A DNA stretch of 64,000 bases from Steroidobacter gossypii (GTDB lineage Bacteria > Pseudomonadota > Gammaproteobacteria > Steroidobacterales > Steroidobacteraceae). The stretch covers positions 1,178,001 to 1,242,000 of the forward strand of contig NZ_JAEVLS010000002.1 of assembly GCF_016801985.1 (NCBI RefSeq), in the 5' to 3' direction. Positions within the stretch are counted from its first letter, which is position 1, and each line of letters begins with the position of its first letter. A program made the translations under genes and the position numbers. The notes below the pieces were generated by a model. It was not told where the DNA came from, made no database searches, and worked only from the letters and a program-made list of their open reading frames with translations. Below are positions 1 through 9,619 of the stretch, piece after piece.

Positions 1-548
<548 letters not shown>

Positions 549-549
<1 letters not shown>

Positions 550-1187
550 TGTCGAACGATCGCATCGCCTTGCGGCGGCTCATCGAAGAGCGGCTGAAGG
601 ACTCGCGCGCGGTTCCCGATCCCACCAACGCCGTTCCCGCGGGCTTCGCTCCCGGGGACTACGAATCGATACGCGCCTACTTTCCCGCTGCACCGATTGC
701 GGCCGCGGTGCTCGTGCCTCTCGTGGAGCACGACACCGGCCTCACCGTGTTACTGACCCAGCGCGCTTCGCATCTGAAAAATCACGGCGGTCAGATCAGC
801 TTCCCGGGCGGGCGCATCGAGCCGACCGATCTCAATCCGTTGGAAGCCGCGCTACGCGAGACCGAGGAGGAGATCGGCATCACGCGTCAGCACATCACAT
901 TCGCCGGCTATCTCGAGCCGCAGCTGGTGCTGTCGGGATATTGGGTGACGCCGGTGGTGGCGTTCGTGCAGCCCGGATTCGAATTGCGCCTCGACTGCCG
1001 TGAGGTGGAGTCGGCGTTCGAGGTGCCGCTGTCGTTCATCCTCGATCCGGTGAATCATCGTTCCCGCCAGCGCGAGCTTGGCGCGGTGACGGTGCAGGTG
1101 TTCGATATTCCTTATCGGGATTACAACATCTGGGGCGCCACTGCCGGCATGTTGATGAGCCTGTATCGTTTGCTACGAACCGAGTAA
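549..1187 (+). CDS. NudL-type CoA pyrophosphatase (Nudix hydrolase)
   Basis: This 212-residue Nudix enzyme is predicted to cleave coenzyme A or its oxidised and acyl forms to 3',5'-ADP and phosphopantetheine. Two features support the NudL/YeaB subfamily. One is the UPF0035-like motif around residues 68-88 (LLTQRASHLKNHGGQISFPG). The other is the overlapping Nudix box at about 88-111 (GGRIEP...ALRETEEEIGI), which keeps the metal-binding REtEEE glutamates. The ATG at 549 is preferred over an in-frame TTG one codon upstream because it overlaps the fumarase stop (TGATG). The assignment rests on motif recognition; exact substrate preference cannot be read from sequence. Confidence 0.85.
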
Positions 1188-1204
1188 GCACCCCGAGTAA
1201 GTAC

Positions 1205-2056
1205 ATGGCCAGCATTCAGCGTCTGCTCGACATCATGGCGCGCTTGCGCGATCCGCAACGCGGCTGTCCGTGGGATCTGCAACAGAGCTTCAAGACCATC
1301 GCGCCCTACACGGTGGAAGAAGCGTATGAAGTGGCGGACGCCATCGAGCGCGACGATCTCGCATCGCTGCGCGATGAGCTGGGCGACCTGCTGTTCCAGG
1401 TGGTGTTTCATTCGCAGATGGCGAAGGAGCAGGGCGCCTTCGACTTCGATGACGTGGTGAACGCAATCTGCGACAAGATGGAACGACGTCATCCGCACGT
1501 GTTCGGCGATGCTTCGATCGATTCGGCCGACGCTCAGACCATCGCCTGGGAAGAGCAGAAGCGTCGCGAGCGTGCGCACAAGAGCGCAGGCGTCGAACAC
1601 GCAAGCGTGCTCGACGACGTGCCGCTCGCGCTGCCCGCGCTCACTCGCGCCAACAAGCTCGGCAAACGCGCCGCGCAGGTCGGCTTCGAATGGTCGGACG
1701 TGCACGGCGCCATCGACAAGCTCGATGAGGAGATCGCGGAATTCAAAGCCGAGGTGCGTCAGCACCTCTGTCTGCAAGCCGATGCGGAAGAAGCCCGGGC
1801 GAAGCACGAGAGCCGCCAGCACGAAAGGCTTGCCGCCGAGCTCGGCGACGTGCTGTTCTGTGTGGTCAACGTGTGTCGCTATCTGAAAATCGATCCGGAG
1901 CTGGCGCTCAAGCGCACCAACGCCAGTTTCGAGCGTCGCTTCCGTTATGTCGAACGCGGCCTTGCGGCTCGGGGCAAGACGCCCCAGCAGGCCACCCTGG
2001 AGGAGATGGATCAGCTCTGGGACGAGGGTAAAAGCCAGGAACGGCGCGATTCTTGA
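1205..2056 (+). CDS. mazG: Nucleoside triphosphate pyrophosphohydrolase MazG
   Basis: This 283-residue cytoplasmic enzyme hydrolyses (d)NTPs to NMPs and pyrophosphate, and is linked to removal of non-canonical nucleotides and to lowering (p)ppGpp. Two MazG domains are visible. The N-terminal one carries CPWDLQQSF, TVEEAYEVADAIE and LRDELGDLLFQVVFHSQMA, that is, the EExxE and ExxD metal-binding helices. The C-terminal one carries WSDVHGAIDKLDEEIAEFKAE and AAELGDVLFCVVNVCRYL. Length is close to the usual ~260-280 residues. The insert between the last two motifs (about residues 185-205) is rich in E, A and H. The gene sits 17 bp after the Nudix gene, giving two nucleotide-housecleaning enzymes in a row. 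Confidence 0.93.
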   Translation: MASIQRLLDIMARLRDPQRGCPWDLQQSFKTIAPYTVEEAYEVADAIERDDLASLRDELGDLLFQVVFHSQMAKEQGAFDFDDVVNAICDKMERRHPHVFGDASIDSADAQTIAWEEQKRRERAHKSAGVEHASVLDDVPLALPALTRANKLGKRAAQVGFEWSDVHGAIDKLDEEIAEFKAEVRQHLCLQADAEEARAKHESRQHERLAAELGDVLFCVVNVCRYLKIDPELALKRTNASFERRFRYVERGLAARGKTPQQATLEEMDQLWDEGKSQERRDS

Positions 2057-2192
2057 GCCGCCGCCACCTGTTGCTCACTGCATACACTTGGTAACAAGTT
2101 GCCTGACGGGGTTCAGGGAGCATTCATGGCTTCGGACCTACCTTGACTTCCACGCTCGGCATGAACCACGCCGGGTTCCTGGAGAGATCAAG

Positions 2193-2750
2193 ATGAAAGT
2201 CGCTCAGGTTTCGATGGCTGTCATGGGTCTGCTGCTCGCGGGTGTTGCCTCGGCGACGCCGCCTCACTATGCCCGCCACGAGCGCAGCGCCTCGGCCGGA
2301 TACGACTACGCGCCCGTCACGCGCGTCGAGCCCATCGTCCGGCAGGTCCGCGTCGAAACCCCCACCCGCGAGTGCTATGACGACGTGCGCTACGTCGAGT
2401 CCCGCCCGCACATTTCCGATCCGGCCGTCGGCGGCCGGACCCTGGTCGGCGCCATCATCGGCGGCGTGGTCGGTCATCAGTTCGGCAGTGGCCGGGGCCG
2501 GGATGCGGCCACCGTGGCCGGCGCCACCATCGGCGCGGCGGTCGGTTACGACGCCGCCGCCCGCCGTTCAGCTTCCGTCCATGAAGAAATAGTTCAGCGT
2601 TGCGAAACCCGATATGAGAAACGGTACGAAGAGCGTGTTGACGGGTACCGGGTGACATACGAGTACCACGGGCGTGAATACACGACCCGCCTGCCGTATG
2701 ACCCCGGTGAACGCATTCGGGTCAGGGTGGCTGTCGCCGTGGCCGAATGA
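2193..2750 (+). CDS. Glycine-zipper 2TM (17-kDa surface antigen-like) envelope protein
   Basis: This is a 185-residue exported protein. The chosen ATG follows a GGAGAG ribosome-binding site at 2181 and begins a clear signal peptide (MKVAQVSMAVMGLLLAGVASA). A longer open frame runs upstream but has no signal sequence at its start. Residues ~75-110 hold a Gly/Ala-rich glycine-zipper hairpin (GGRTLVGAIIGGVVGHQFG ... GATIGAAVGYDAAA) as in Rick_17kDa_Anti proteins. The C-terminal part is charged and Tyr/Arg rich, with a VTYEYHGREYTTRLPYDPG motif common in this family. Such proteins are associated with the outer membrane or periplasm; the precise role is unknown. The gene stands alone between mazG and the PepSY/two-component operon. 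Confidence 0.82.
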   Translation: MKVAQVSMAVMGLLLAGVASATPPHYARHERSASAGYDYAPVTRVEPIVRQVRVETPTRECYDDVRYVESRPHISDPAVGGRTLVGAIIGGVVGHQFGSGRGRDAATVAGATIGAAVGYDAAARRSASVHEEIVQRCETRYEKRYEERVDGYRVTYEYHGREYTTRLPYDPGERIRVRVAVAVAE

Positions 2751-2815
2751 GGTGGGGAGCGGTCACACGATTTCCATCTTCGACAGGAGTTTCTTGAAAG
2801 GTTGTGCGGCGGGAC

Positions 2816-2844
2816 GTGAACAACTGTCTCGCCGTGCGTACACT
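2816..2844 (+). promoter_or_regulatory. Putative sigma70-like promoter for the PepSY/two-component operon
   Basis: A TACACT -10 hexamer at 2839-2844 is preceded at 17 bp by GTGAAC (2816-2821), a weak match to TTGACA. It lies directly upstream of the PepSY gene start at 2853, so the leader would be very short. This is pattern recognition only. Confidence 0.3.
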
Positions 2845-2852
2845 TAGACCCC

Positions 2853-3149
2853 ATGCGCACTTCCTGGCACCTTGCGTTGGTTCTGCTACTGCCGCTCATC
2901 GCGGCGGTGCCGAGCGCCAATGCTCAGGAACTGATCGATCGCCGGCAGCGGCGCGAGTACCGCATCGAGCCCTCGGGCATGTCGCTCGACCAGGCCGTCG
3001 AGATGGTACAGCGTCGTTACCGGGCCAAGGCCGTCAGAGCCGAGACCGTTCGTAACGGCGACAAGCGGGTGCATCGCATTCGTCTGCTGAGCGCCGACGG
3101 CAAGGTGTGGAACGTGAGCGTGGATGCAGAATCGGGAGCAATGAACTGA
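2853..3149 (+). CDS. PepSY-domain periplasmic protein
   Basis: This 98-residue protein has an N-terminal signal peptide (MRTSWHLALVLLLPLIAAVPSANAQ). A single small PepSY-like domain follows: MSLDQAVEMVQRRY near the N-terminal side, then HRIRLLSADGKVWNVSVDAESG, the beta-rich half ending in the typical D-x-x-[ST]G turn. PepSY proteins are secreted or periplasmic, and in several proteobacteria the gene precedes a two-component system. Here the response regulator starts 3 bp after this stop codon, so the three genes look like one operon. A role in modulating the downstream sensor kinase is inferred from position only. Confidence 0.82.
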   Translation: MRTSWHLALVLLLPLIAAVPSANAQELIDRRQRREYRIEPSGMSLDQAVEMVQRRYRAKAVRAETVRNGDKRVHRIRLLSADGKVWNVSVDAESGAMN

Positions 3150-3152
3150 TCC

Positions 3153-3842
3153 ATGCGCGTTCTAATTGTGGAAGACGAACAGACCCTGCGTGAATCCATC
3201 GTCGAACAGCTGCAGCAGCACGGCTTCACGGTCGATGCCGCCGCGGATGGCGAAGAAGGACTCTACTGCGGGCGGGAATATGCCCTGGACCTGGCCATCG
3301 TCGATCTCGGGTTGCCCAAGCTGCCCGGGCTGGAGCTGATCAAGACGCTCCGCGGCGAGGGCAAGAGCTTTCCCATTTTGATCCTGACGGCGCGCGATCG
3401 CTGGCAGGACAAGGTGGAAGGGCTGCAGGCCGGTGCCGACGACTACGTGGCCAAACCGTTTCACTTCGAGGAGCTGCTGGCGCGCGTGCAGGCGCTACTG
3501 CGTCGCTCGGGCGGTTGGGCGCAGCCGGTGCTGCGTTGTGGGCCGGTGTCGCTCGATCCTCGCACCCAGGAAGTCACGGTCAACGGCCGCAAGGTCGACC
3601 TGACCAGCTTCGAGTACCGCATCCTGGATCACCTGATCCACCGGGCGGGCGAAGTGATTTCCAAGAGCGAGCTGACCGAGCGGCTGTACGCCCAGGACTT
3701 CGACCGCGACAGCAACACCATCGAGGTGTTCATCGGTCGTCTGCGCCGCAAGCTCGATCCGGACGAGACCATCAAGCCGATCGAGACGCTGCGTGGCCGG
3801 GGTTATCGTTTCGCGCTCCAGCGGGACACGGCAGCCGCGTGA
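3153..3842 (+). CDS. phoP: PhoP-like OmpR-family response regulator
   Basis: This 229-residue two-domain transcription factor has an N-terminal receiver domain (MRVLIVEDEQTL). The acceptor aspartate is about D51 in IVDLGLP, the conserved Thr lies in LTARD, and the Lys in YVAKPF. The C-terminal winged helix covers ~130-225 and includes LTSFEYRILDHLI and the DNA-binding/wing segment IEVFIGRLRRKLD and TLRGRGYRF. The segment LTARDRWQDKVEGLQAGADD closely resembles enteric PhoP, and the partner kinase is PhoQ-like. In that family the pair responds to Mg2+, acid or antimicrobial peptides; the signal in this organism is not shown. The gene follows the PepSY gene by 3 bp and the kinase by 20 bp. Confidence 0.88.
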   Translation: MRVLIVEDEQTLRESIVEQLQQHGFTVDAAADGEEGLYCGREYALDLAIVDLGLPKLPGLELIKTLRGEGKSFPILILTARDRWQDKVEGLQAGADDYVAKPFHFEELLARVQALLRRSGGWAQPVLRCGPVSLDPRTQEVTVNGRKVDLTSFEYRILDHLIHRAGEVISKSELTERLYAQDFDRDSNTIEVFIGRLRRKLDPDETIKPIETLRGRGYRFALQRDTAAA

Positions 3843-3862
3843 GGAACTGATTCGCGAGGACG

Positions 3863-5227
3863 ATGCAGCCGCGTTCGTTAAGCACACGACTGCTCGTCTC
3901 GGTCAGCATCCTGCTGATCCTGTTCTTTGGCGTCACCATCCTGGCCCTGGACTTCGTGTTCCAGGACCTGGCCCGGCGCGCCATCCAGGATCGGCTGGAG
4001 GTGCAGGTGCTGGCCCTGCTGTCGGCCTCGGAAGAGGACTCGAGCGGCGGGCTGCGGCCCGACCAGCTCGCCGAACCGCGTTTCGACCACCCGGGTTCGG
4101 GGTTGTACGGCGAGATCCTGCGCAATGACGGGCTGCCGAGCTGGCGCTCGAAGTCCGTCATCGGGACGGGCATCGTGTTCCCAGAAGTCGCGGTGGGCGA
4201 ACGGCGCTTCGGCGAGCTGCAACGCGCCGACGGCTCGACCGTGCTGTCGCTCAGCATGGGCATCGAGTGGCAGTTCCGAAACGGCGTGATGCGGCCGTTC
4301 GTCTACAGCGTCGCCGAAAGTCTCGATCCGTATTACGCGCAGCTGAATCGTCTGCGCGGCCGGCTGTTCGGCTGGTTCGGCGCGTTGATGATCTTGCTGC
4401 TGGCCGCGTTCGCGGTGCTGTTGAGACGTTTGCTCGCGCCGCTGCGTCGTGTGGAGCACGAGATCGAGGCGATTGAAGCGGGCGATCTCACCGAGCTGGG
4501 CACGGGCTATCCGCGTGAGCTGCTGGGCATCACCACCAACTTGAACGCGCTGCTTCGAAGCGAGCGCGAGCGTCTGGCGCGCTATCGAAATACCCTCGGC
4601 AATCTCGCGCACAGTTTCAAGACGCCTCTGGCGGTGATGCGCAATCTGCTCAGCGGACAAGGGCGCGAGCTGCCCGTCGCGCGTCAGCTCGACGAACAGG
4701 TCGGGCGCATGGACGACATCGTCAAATATCAATTGCGTCGCGCCGCTGCGTCCGGCGGCACGGGGCTGGGCACCGCGCCGGTCGATGTTCGAGAAGCGCT
4801 CGATGCATTACGCGGCGCGTTGTTGAAGGTGTACGTCGAGCGTCGTCTGACGTGCGAGCTGAGCGTCGGGGATGGCTGCACCTTCAACGGCGATCGCGAA
4901 GATCTCACCGAGATCGCGGGCAACTTGCTCGACAATTCCTTCAAGTGGGCGCGAAGCACCGTGCGTGTCACGGCCGATCGGGTGGTGAGCCCGGCCGCTC
5001 GCCGCGACGGCCTGCGCCTGGTCATTGAAGACGACGGCCCGGGCATCCCGCTCGAATCGCGCGCCAAGGTCCTGGAGCGTGGCGCTCGCCTGGATGAGCG
5101 CGTCTCCGGCCAGGGCATCGGCTTGTCGGTGGTGCGAGAACTGGTCGAACTCAATGGCGGCGTCATCGATATCGACCAGTCGGCGCTCGGCGGCGCGCGC
5201 ATCGAGGTCAAAATCGCGCCCATCTGA
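3863..5227 (+). CDS. phoQ: PhoQ-like sensor histidine kinase
   Basis: This is a 454-residue inner-membrane kinase partnered with the preceding regulator. TM1 is at about residues 8-30 and TM2 at about 168-190 (GALMILLLAAFAVLLRRLL). They bracket a ~135-residue periplasmic sensor region. A HAMP-like segment follows, then the dimerisation box with H250 in NLAHSFKTPLAVMRNLL, which is the PhoQ style 'HS-KTPLAV' rather than the usual HELRTPL. The ATP-binding domain shows the N box (GNLLDNSFKWA), G1 (EDDGPGIP) and G2 (GQGIGLSVVREL). The periplasmic sensor lacks an obvious acidic cluster like that of enteric PhoQ, so the stimulus may differ. Confidence 0.86.
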   Translation: MQPRSLSTRLLVSVSILLILFFGVTILALDFVFQDLARRAIQDRLEVQVLALLSASEEDSSGGLRPDQLAEPRFDHPGSGLYGEILRNDGLPSWRSKSVIGTGIVFPEVAVGERRFGELQRADGSTVLSLSMGIEWQFRNGVMRPFVYSVAESLDPYYAQLNRLRGRLFGWFGALMILLLAAFAVLLRRLLAPLRRVEHEIEAIEAGDLTELGTGYPRELLGITTNLNALLRSERERLARYRNTLGNLAHSFKTPLAVMRNLLSGQGRELPVARQLDEQVGRMDDIVKYQLRRAAASGGTGLGTAPVDVREALDALRGALLKVYVERRLTCELSVGDGCTFNGDREDLTEIAGNLLDNSFKWARSTVRVTADRVVSPAARRDGLRLVIEDDGPGIPLESRAKVLERGARLDERVSGQGIGLSVVRELVELNGGVIDIDQSALGGARIEVKIAPI

Positions 5228-5320
5228 CTCTTCGAAGCGAGGGATTGGACTGCGTGTCACGACCCGCGCGCGATCGCCAAACAGTGTGATTTTTGTCGAT
5301 CGCCGCCACCATCGGCAGCG

Positions 5321-5337
5321 GGGTACATCGTGTACCC
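5321..5337. promoter_or_regulatory. Perfect inverted repeat GGGTACA-TCG-TGTACCC upstream of hrpA
   Basis: Two 7-bp arms are separated by 3 bp, in the 173-bp gap between the kinase gene and hrpA. It could be a dimeric regulator's operator or a short hairpin. It lies 23 bp upstream of the candidate hrpA -35 element and has no T tract, so a terminator role for the phoPQ operon is less likely. Confidence 0.4.
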
Positions 5338-5359
5338 GATTCAATCACGTCGGTGGCTC

Positions 5360-5387
5360 TTGAAAGCGGGCCTGGCAATCGCATAAA
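5360..5387 (+). promoter_or_regulatory. Candidate hrpA promoter
   Basis: TTGAAA (5360-5365) is followed after 16 bp by CATAAA (5382-5387), 13 bp before the hrpA start codon. The -35 is a good match to the sigma70 consensus and the -10 a moderate one. Confidence 0.4.
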
Positions 5388-5400
5388 AGTCGGCTGCCCA

Positions 5401-8400
5401 ATGAGTACCCCGACCAATTCCTACACCGCGGCGCTGCTGGCGTTGCGCGATCAGCTTCCGAACACGCGATTCGCCGACAGGCCGCGTTTGTCGCGGGAGT
5501 TGGATCGCCTGTTCGCGCGTCGTACGCCGCCAGCCGAGCCGGACGGCGCCGTCAACAACCTACATCAGTCGATCGATGCGTCGGTTGCGACTGTCGCGCG
5601 TTTGAAAGCTCTGCCGTTGCGCCTCGAGTACGACCCCGCGCTGCCGATCAGCGCGCATCGCGAAGAGATCGCCAAGGCGTTGCAAGCAAACCAGGTCGTC
5701 GTGGTCTGCGGCGCGACCGGCTCGGGCAAAACCACGCAGCTGCCCAAGATCTGCATGGAAGCGGGCTTCGGCACCTTCGGTGTCATCGGTCATACCCAGC
5801 CTCGTCGTATCGCCGCGCGCGCCATCGCAAATCGCCTCGCCGAAGAGTTACAGACGACGGTAGGTGGCGCAGTGGGCTACCAGGTGCGCTTCAACGATCG
5901 CACCGGCCCGGACTGTCGCATCAAGCTGATGACCGATGGCATCCTGCTCCGTGAGCTCGAGAACGATCGGCTGCTGCGTCGTTACGACACGCTGATCATC
6001 GACGAAGCGCACGAGCGCAGTCTCAACATCGATTTCCTGCTGGGCGTGCTGAAGCGGCTGCTGCCGAAGCGGCCCGAGCTGCGCGTGGTCATCACATCGG
6101 CGACGATCGATCCGCAGCGCTTCGCTGAGTTCTTCGGCGGCGCGCCCATCATCGAAGTGTCTGGCCGCAGCTATCCGGTCGAGGTCCGTTATCGGCCCCT
6201 GACCGGCACGGACGAGGACGATGACGAGCTGTCGCTGGACGAAGGCATCGTCGCCGCCGTTCAAGAGCTGGATAGAGTGGATCGCGGCGACGTGCTCGTA
6301 TTCCTGCCGGGCGAGAAACAAATTCGCGACGCGGCCGATGCGCTGTCCAAAGCTCGCCTGCACAATCTTGAAGTGCTGCCGTTGTATGCGCGGCTCTCGA
6401 CGCGCGATCAGGAGAAGATCTTCGAGAAGCACGGCGCGCGTCGTGTCGTGCTCGCGACCAACGTCGCGGAGACTTCGCTGACGGTGCCGGGTATTCGGCA
6501 TGTAGTCGACTCGGGTCTTGCGCGCATCAGTCGTTACAGCGTGCGCGGCAAAGTGCAGCGCCTGCCCATCGAGCCGATCTCACAAGCCAGCGCCGATCAG
6601 CGTAAAGGTCGTTCCGGTCGCGAGGCGCCCGGCATCTGCATCCGGCTGTACGCGGAGGACGATTTCAATTTGCGGCCGGCGTTCACGCCGCCGGAGATCC
6701 TGCGCACCAATCTGGCCAGCGTCATCCTGCAGATGGCGGCCCTGGAGCTGGGCGAACCGGAAGACTTCCCGTTCGTCGATCCGCCCGATACGCGCCTGAT
6801 CAACGATGGCTACCGACTGCTGCAGGAGTTGAAGGCGGTCGATGACGATCGACGCGTCACGAGCCTCGGGCGGCAGCTGTCCTCGCTGCCTGTCGATCCA
6901 CGTCTTGGGCGCATGCTGCTCGCGGCGAGCCATCACGGCTGTCTCGCCGAGATGCTCATCATCGCCGCGTTCCTGTCGGCGCAGGATCCGCGTGAGCGGC
7001 CATCCGATGCTCAACAGCAGGCCGATCAGAAACATGCGGTGTTTGCCGACCCGCGCTCCGATTTCATCGCCATCCTGAATCTGTGGAATGCCTATACGAC
7101 GCAGGCCACGACGGGTTCCGGCAGCCAGCTGCGCAAGTGGTGTCGTGAGAACTTCATCGCGTTCATGCGCGCTCGCGAATGGCAGGAGCTGCATCGCCAG
7201 CTCAGCGAGACGGTCAAAGAGCTCGATCTGAAGCCCAACACCACGCCCGCCGATTACGCCAATCTGCACCAGGCCATCCTCACGGGCTTCCTTGGAAACA
7301 TCGGTGCGCTCGATGAGAAGCGTGAGTACGATGGTGCTCGCGGCACACGTTTCGTCGTTGCGCCGGGCACGCCTCTGGCGAGCAAGCCGCCAAAGTGGGT
7401 CGTGGCTGCGAACCTGATGGAGACGACGCGGCTGTATGCCCGGACGGTTGCTGCGGTGGAGCCGCAGTGGATCGAATCGGCTGGCGCGCATCTGATCAAG
7501 CGCAGCTACAGCGAGCCGCATTGGGTCGAAGATCGTGGCTTCGTGGCGGCGTTCGAGTCGGTGGCTTTGTACGGACTGACCTTGTCCTCGCGCCGTCGTA
7601 TCAACCTCGGCAATGTTTCCCCCCGCGAGGCTCAGGAGATTTTCGTGCGCGAGGCTCTGGTCGAAGGGCGCTCACGGCTGAAAGCTGATTTTCTGAAGCA
7701 CAATCGCCGGTTGCGCCAGCAGGTCGAGGTCATGGAGGCGAAGGTGCGTCGTCGTGACATTCTTGCCGACGAGCAGGCGCTTTGTGACTTCTATCTGTCG
7801 CGGCTGCCGCAGCAGGTGAACTCCGTGTCGGCGCTGGAGAAGTGGCTGCGCACGCCAGGCCATGCGCAGCAGTTGCACATGACGATGGCCGATATCACCC
7901 GGCGCGACGCCTCCGAGATCACGCCGCAGGAGTTTCCGCCGGTGCTCGAGGTTACGGGCAATGAGCTGCCGCTGGAGTATCGTTTCGAGCCCGGCGCGGC
8001 GAGCGACGGCGTGACGGTCGTTCTGCCGAAGCCGCTGCTGAGTGGGGCCGTCATCGGCGACTTCTCTCGTCCGATTCCTGGCTGGCGCGTCGAGACCATC
8101 ACGCAGATGCTTCGCAGTCTGCCGAAGCAGATTCGTAAATCGTTTGTTCCCGTGCCCGAGCACGCTGCACGCGCAGCGGCCGAGATCGACGAAGCGAAGG
8201 AGTTCAATGCCGCGGTCGCTGAGTGGATCACTCGCGTTGGCGGTACGACGGTGACGGCCGAGGAGGTGGCTTCGCTGCCTTTGCCGGATCACCTCCGGGT
8301 GAATTTTCGGGTCGCGGATCTCGATGGCAAGACATTGGCGGAGGGCCGCGATCTTACCGCGCTCAAACGTGTCGTCCGGGAGAAAGAGGCGCAGAGCCAG

Positions 8401-9315
8401 GGCAGGCCGAGCGATCAAAAGCCAGCTCAGCAGGGCGGGCTGCATCGACGTTGGGATTTCGGCGAGCTTGCTGTCGAGGAGTCGGTGCAGCGGCGCGGCT
8501 TGCGTTTCTCGGTGTATCCCACGTTGCGAGATCGCGGTGACGCCGTCGAGGTCGCCGAGGCGGCCACGTTGGTCGATGCTGAAGGCATGCTTCGAGCGGG
8601 CGTGCTTCGGCTTGCCATTCTCGCGCTGCCTGAGCAGTTCAAATATGCCCGCAAGCGGTGTTCGGAGCGCAGCGAGCTGATGTTGCTGGCGCAGGGCTTG
8701 AACAACTCACGGCCCATTGCCGATGCGTTGGCCGAGAAATGTTTCGTCGAATGTTTCTTGAACGAGGAGGGTGGGTTGCCTCGCTCGGCGGCGCAATTCG
8801 ACGCACTGCTGGACCGCCATCGTTCTCGCTTCGGCGACGTGACGGATCGGGTGATCGAACATACATCCGCGGCGCTTCGTGAGCTGCGAAATGCCCGTCT
8901 GAAACTCGCGGCTCTCGAGGGTCCCGCCTTCCAGGCCCTGCGCTCGGATGTGCAAGCTCAGCTACAAATGCTGGTTCCTGGCGACTTCCCGGCCAGCGTG
9001 CCGACCGCCCTGTGGCCGCACTTGCCCAAATATTTCCGCGCCTTGACTCGCCGCCTCGACAAAGCCCCCGGCAATCAGAAGCGCGATGCTGAACTGATGC
9101 GCCAGGTCACGCCTGCAACCCAGGCCTACCAACGCCTGCTCACCCTGGCCCCTCGCGGCGAAACCCACCCCGAGCTCGATCGCCTGCAATGGATGATCGA
9201 AGAGTTCCGCGTCTCTCTTTTCGCCCAAGATCTCAAAACTTCGCTGCCCGTCTCGGACAAACGCATCGCCGACCAGATCGAACGCGCTCGCGTCGAAGTC
9301 CAGCGCGCCGCCTGA
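5401..9315 (+). CDS. hrpA: ATP-dependent RNA helicase HrpA (DEAH family)
   Basis: This 1,304-residue protein is nearly identical in length to E. coli HrpA (1,300), an RNA helicase that resolves stalled or collided ribosomes. The DEAH helicase core is near the N-terminus: Walker A GATGSGKTTQ (~residue 105), QPRRIAARAIA, DEAHERS (~200), motif III SATID, and motif VI QRKGRSGR (~400). The HA2/OB-fold region and the long HrpA-specific C-terminal extension (DUF3418) follow. The frame is open to an upstream TTG at 5293. The ATG at 5401 is chosen because it gives the family length and follows the candidate promoter. The gene is monocistronic. Confidence 0.95.
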   Translation: MSTPTNSYTAALLALRDQLPNTRFADRPRLSRELDRLFARRTPPAEPDGAVNNLHQSIDASVATVARLKALPLRLEYDPALPISAHREEIAKALQANQVVVVCGATGSGKTTQLPKICMEAGFGTFGVIGHTQPRRIAARAIANRLAEELQTTVGGAVGYQVRFNDRTGPDCRIKLMTDGILLRELENDRLLRRYDTLIIDEAHERSLNIDFLLGVLKRLLPKRPELRVVITSATIDPQRFAEFFGGAPIIEVSGRSYPVEVRYRPLTGTDEDDDELSLDEGIVAAVQELDRVDRGDVLVFLPGEKQIRDAADALSKARLHNLEVLPLYARLSTRDQEKIFEKHGARRVVLATNVAETSLTVPGIRHVVDSGLARISRYSVRGKVQRLPIEPISQASADQRKGRSGREAPGICIRLYAEDDFNLRPAFTPPEILRTNLASVILQMAALELGEPEDFPFVDPPDTRLINDGYRLLQELKAVDDDRRVTSLGRQLSSLPVDPRLGRMLLAASHHGCLAEMLIIAAFLSAQDPRERPSDAQQQADQKHAVFADPRSDFIAILNLWNAYTTQATTGSGSQLRKWCRENFIAFMRAREWQELHRQLSETVKELDLKPNTTPADYANLHQAILTGFLGNIGALDEKREYDGARGTRFVVAPGTPLASKPPKWVVAANLMETTRLYARTVAAVEPQWIESAGAHLIKRSYSEPHWVEDRGFVAAFESVALYGLTLSSRRRINLGNVSPREAQEIFVREALVEGRSRLKADFLKHNRRLRQQVEVMEAKVRRRDILADEQALCDFYLSRLPQQVNSVSALEKWLRTPGHAQQLHMTMADITRRDASEITPQEFPPVLEVTGNELPLEYRFEPGAASDGVTVVLPKPLLSGAVIGDFSRPIPGWRVETITQMLRSLPKQIRKSFVPVPEHAARAAAEIDEAKEFNAAVAEWITRVGGTTVTAEEVASLPLPDHLRVNFRVADLDGKTLAEGRDLTALKRVVREKEAQSQGRPSDQKPAQQGGLHRRWDFGELAVEESVQRRGLRFSVYPTLRDRGDAVEVAEAATLVDAEGMLRAGVLRLAILALPEQFKYARKRCSERSELMLLAQGLNNSRPIADALAEKCFVECFLNEEGGLPRSAAQFDALLDRHRSRFGDVTDRVIEHTSAALRELRNARLKLAALEGPAFQALRSDVQAQLQMLVPGDFPASVPTALWPHLPKYFRALTRRLDKAPGNQKRDAELMRQVTPATQAYQRLLTLAPRGETHPELDRLQWMIEEFRVSLFAQDLKTSLPVSDKRIADQIERARVEVQRAA

Positions 9316-9619
9316 CACGCTCGGTCATGCTGGGCTCTCATTCATAAGTCGGCCTCTCGTGGCCCGCCATGGCGCAAGCGACCTCCAGCAGTTCCTCCGC
9401 GAGCTTTTCAAAGAACCGAAGTCAAGGATTTGAAGATCACGCATGGTGGCTGGTGAGGCCGCGCCGAGTGAAGCATTTTGCGCCGGTCGTCACCCGGGAC
9501 ATAGAAGGTCACGAAGTGACCCAAAATGTTGGCCATGGGCATTCTGCTCAGCATGCAGTCATTTCGGTAATGTGTGGCATCGATGCGCTCATGTTTCATG
9601 TAGCATCGCCGTGCTACGA
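9316..9619. other. 304-bp intergenic stretch, no convincing gene
   Basis: This region lies between hrpA and the beta-lactamase-like gene. Open frames exist on both strands, but none has a ribosome-binding site or a recognisable domain. Base composition is visibly less GC-rich than the neighbours. The minus strand reads as two short frames (roughly 9410-9590 and then 9330-9410 in another frame) that could be a decayed gene. No family could be named. Confidence 0.35.

Noticed and set aside
2594-2920. Minus-strand open frame over the glycine-zipper gene end
   Set aside because: It is antisense to a gene with a clear signal peptide and domain. No start site or homology is seen.
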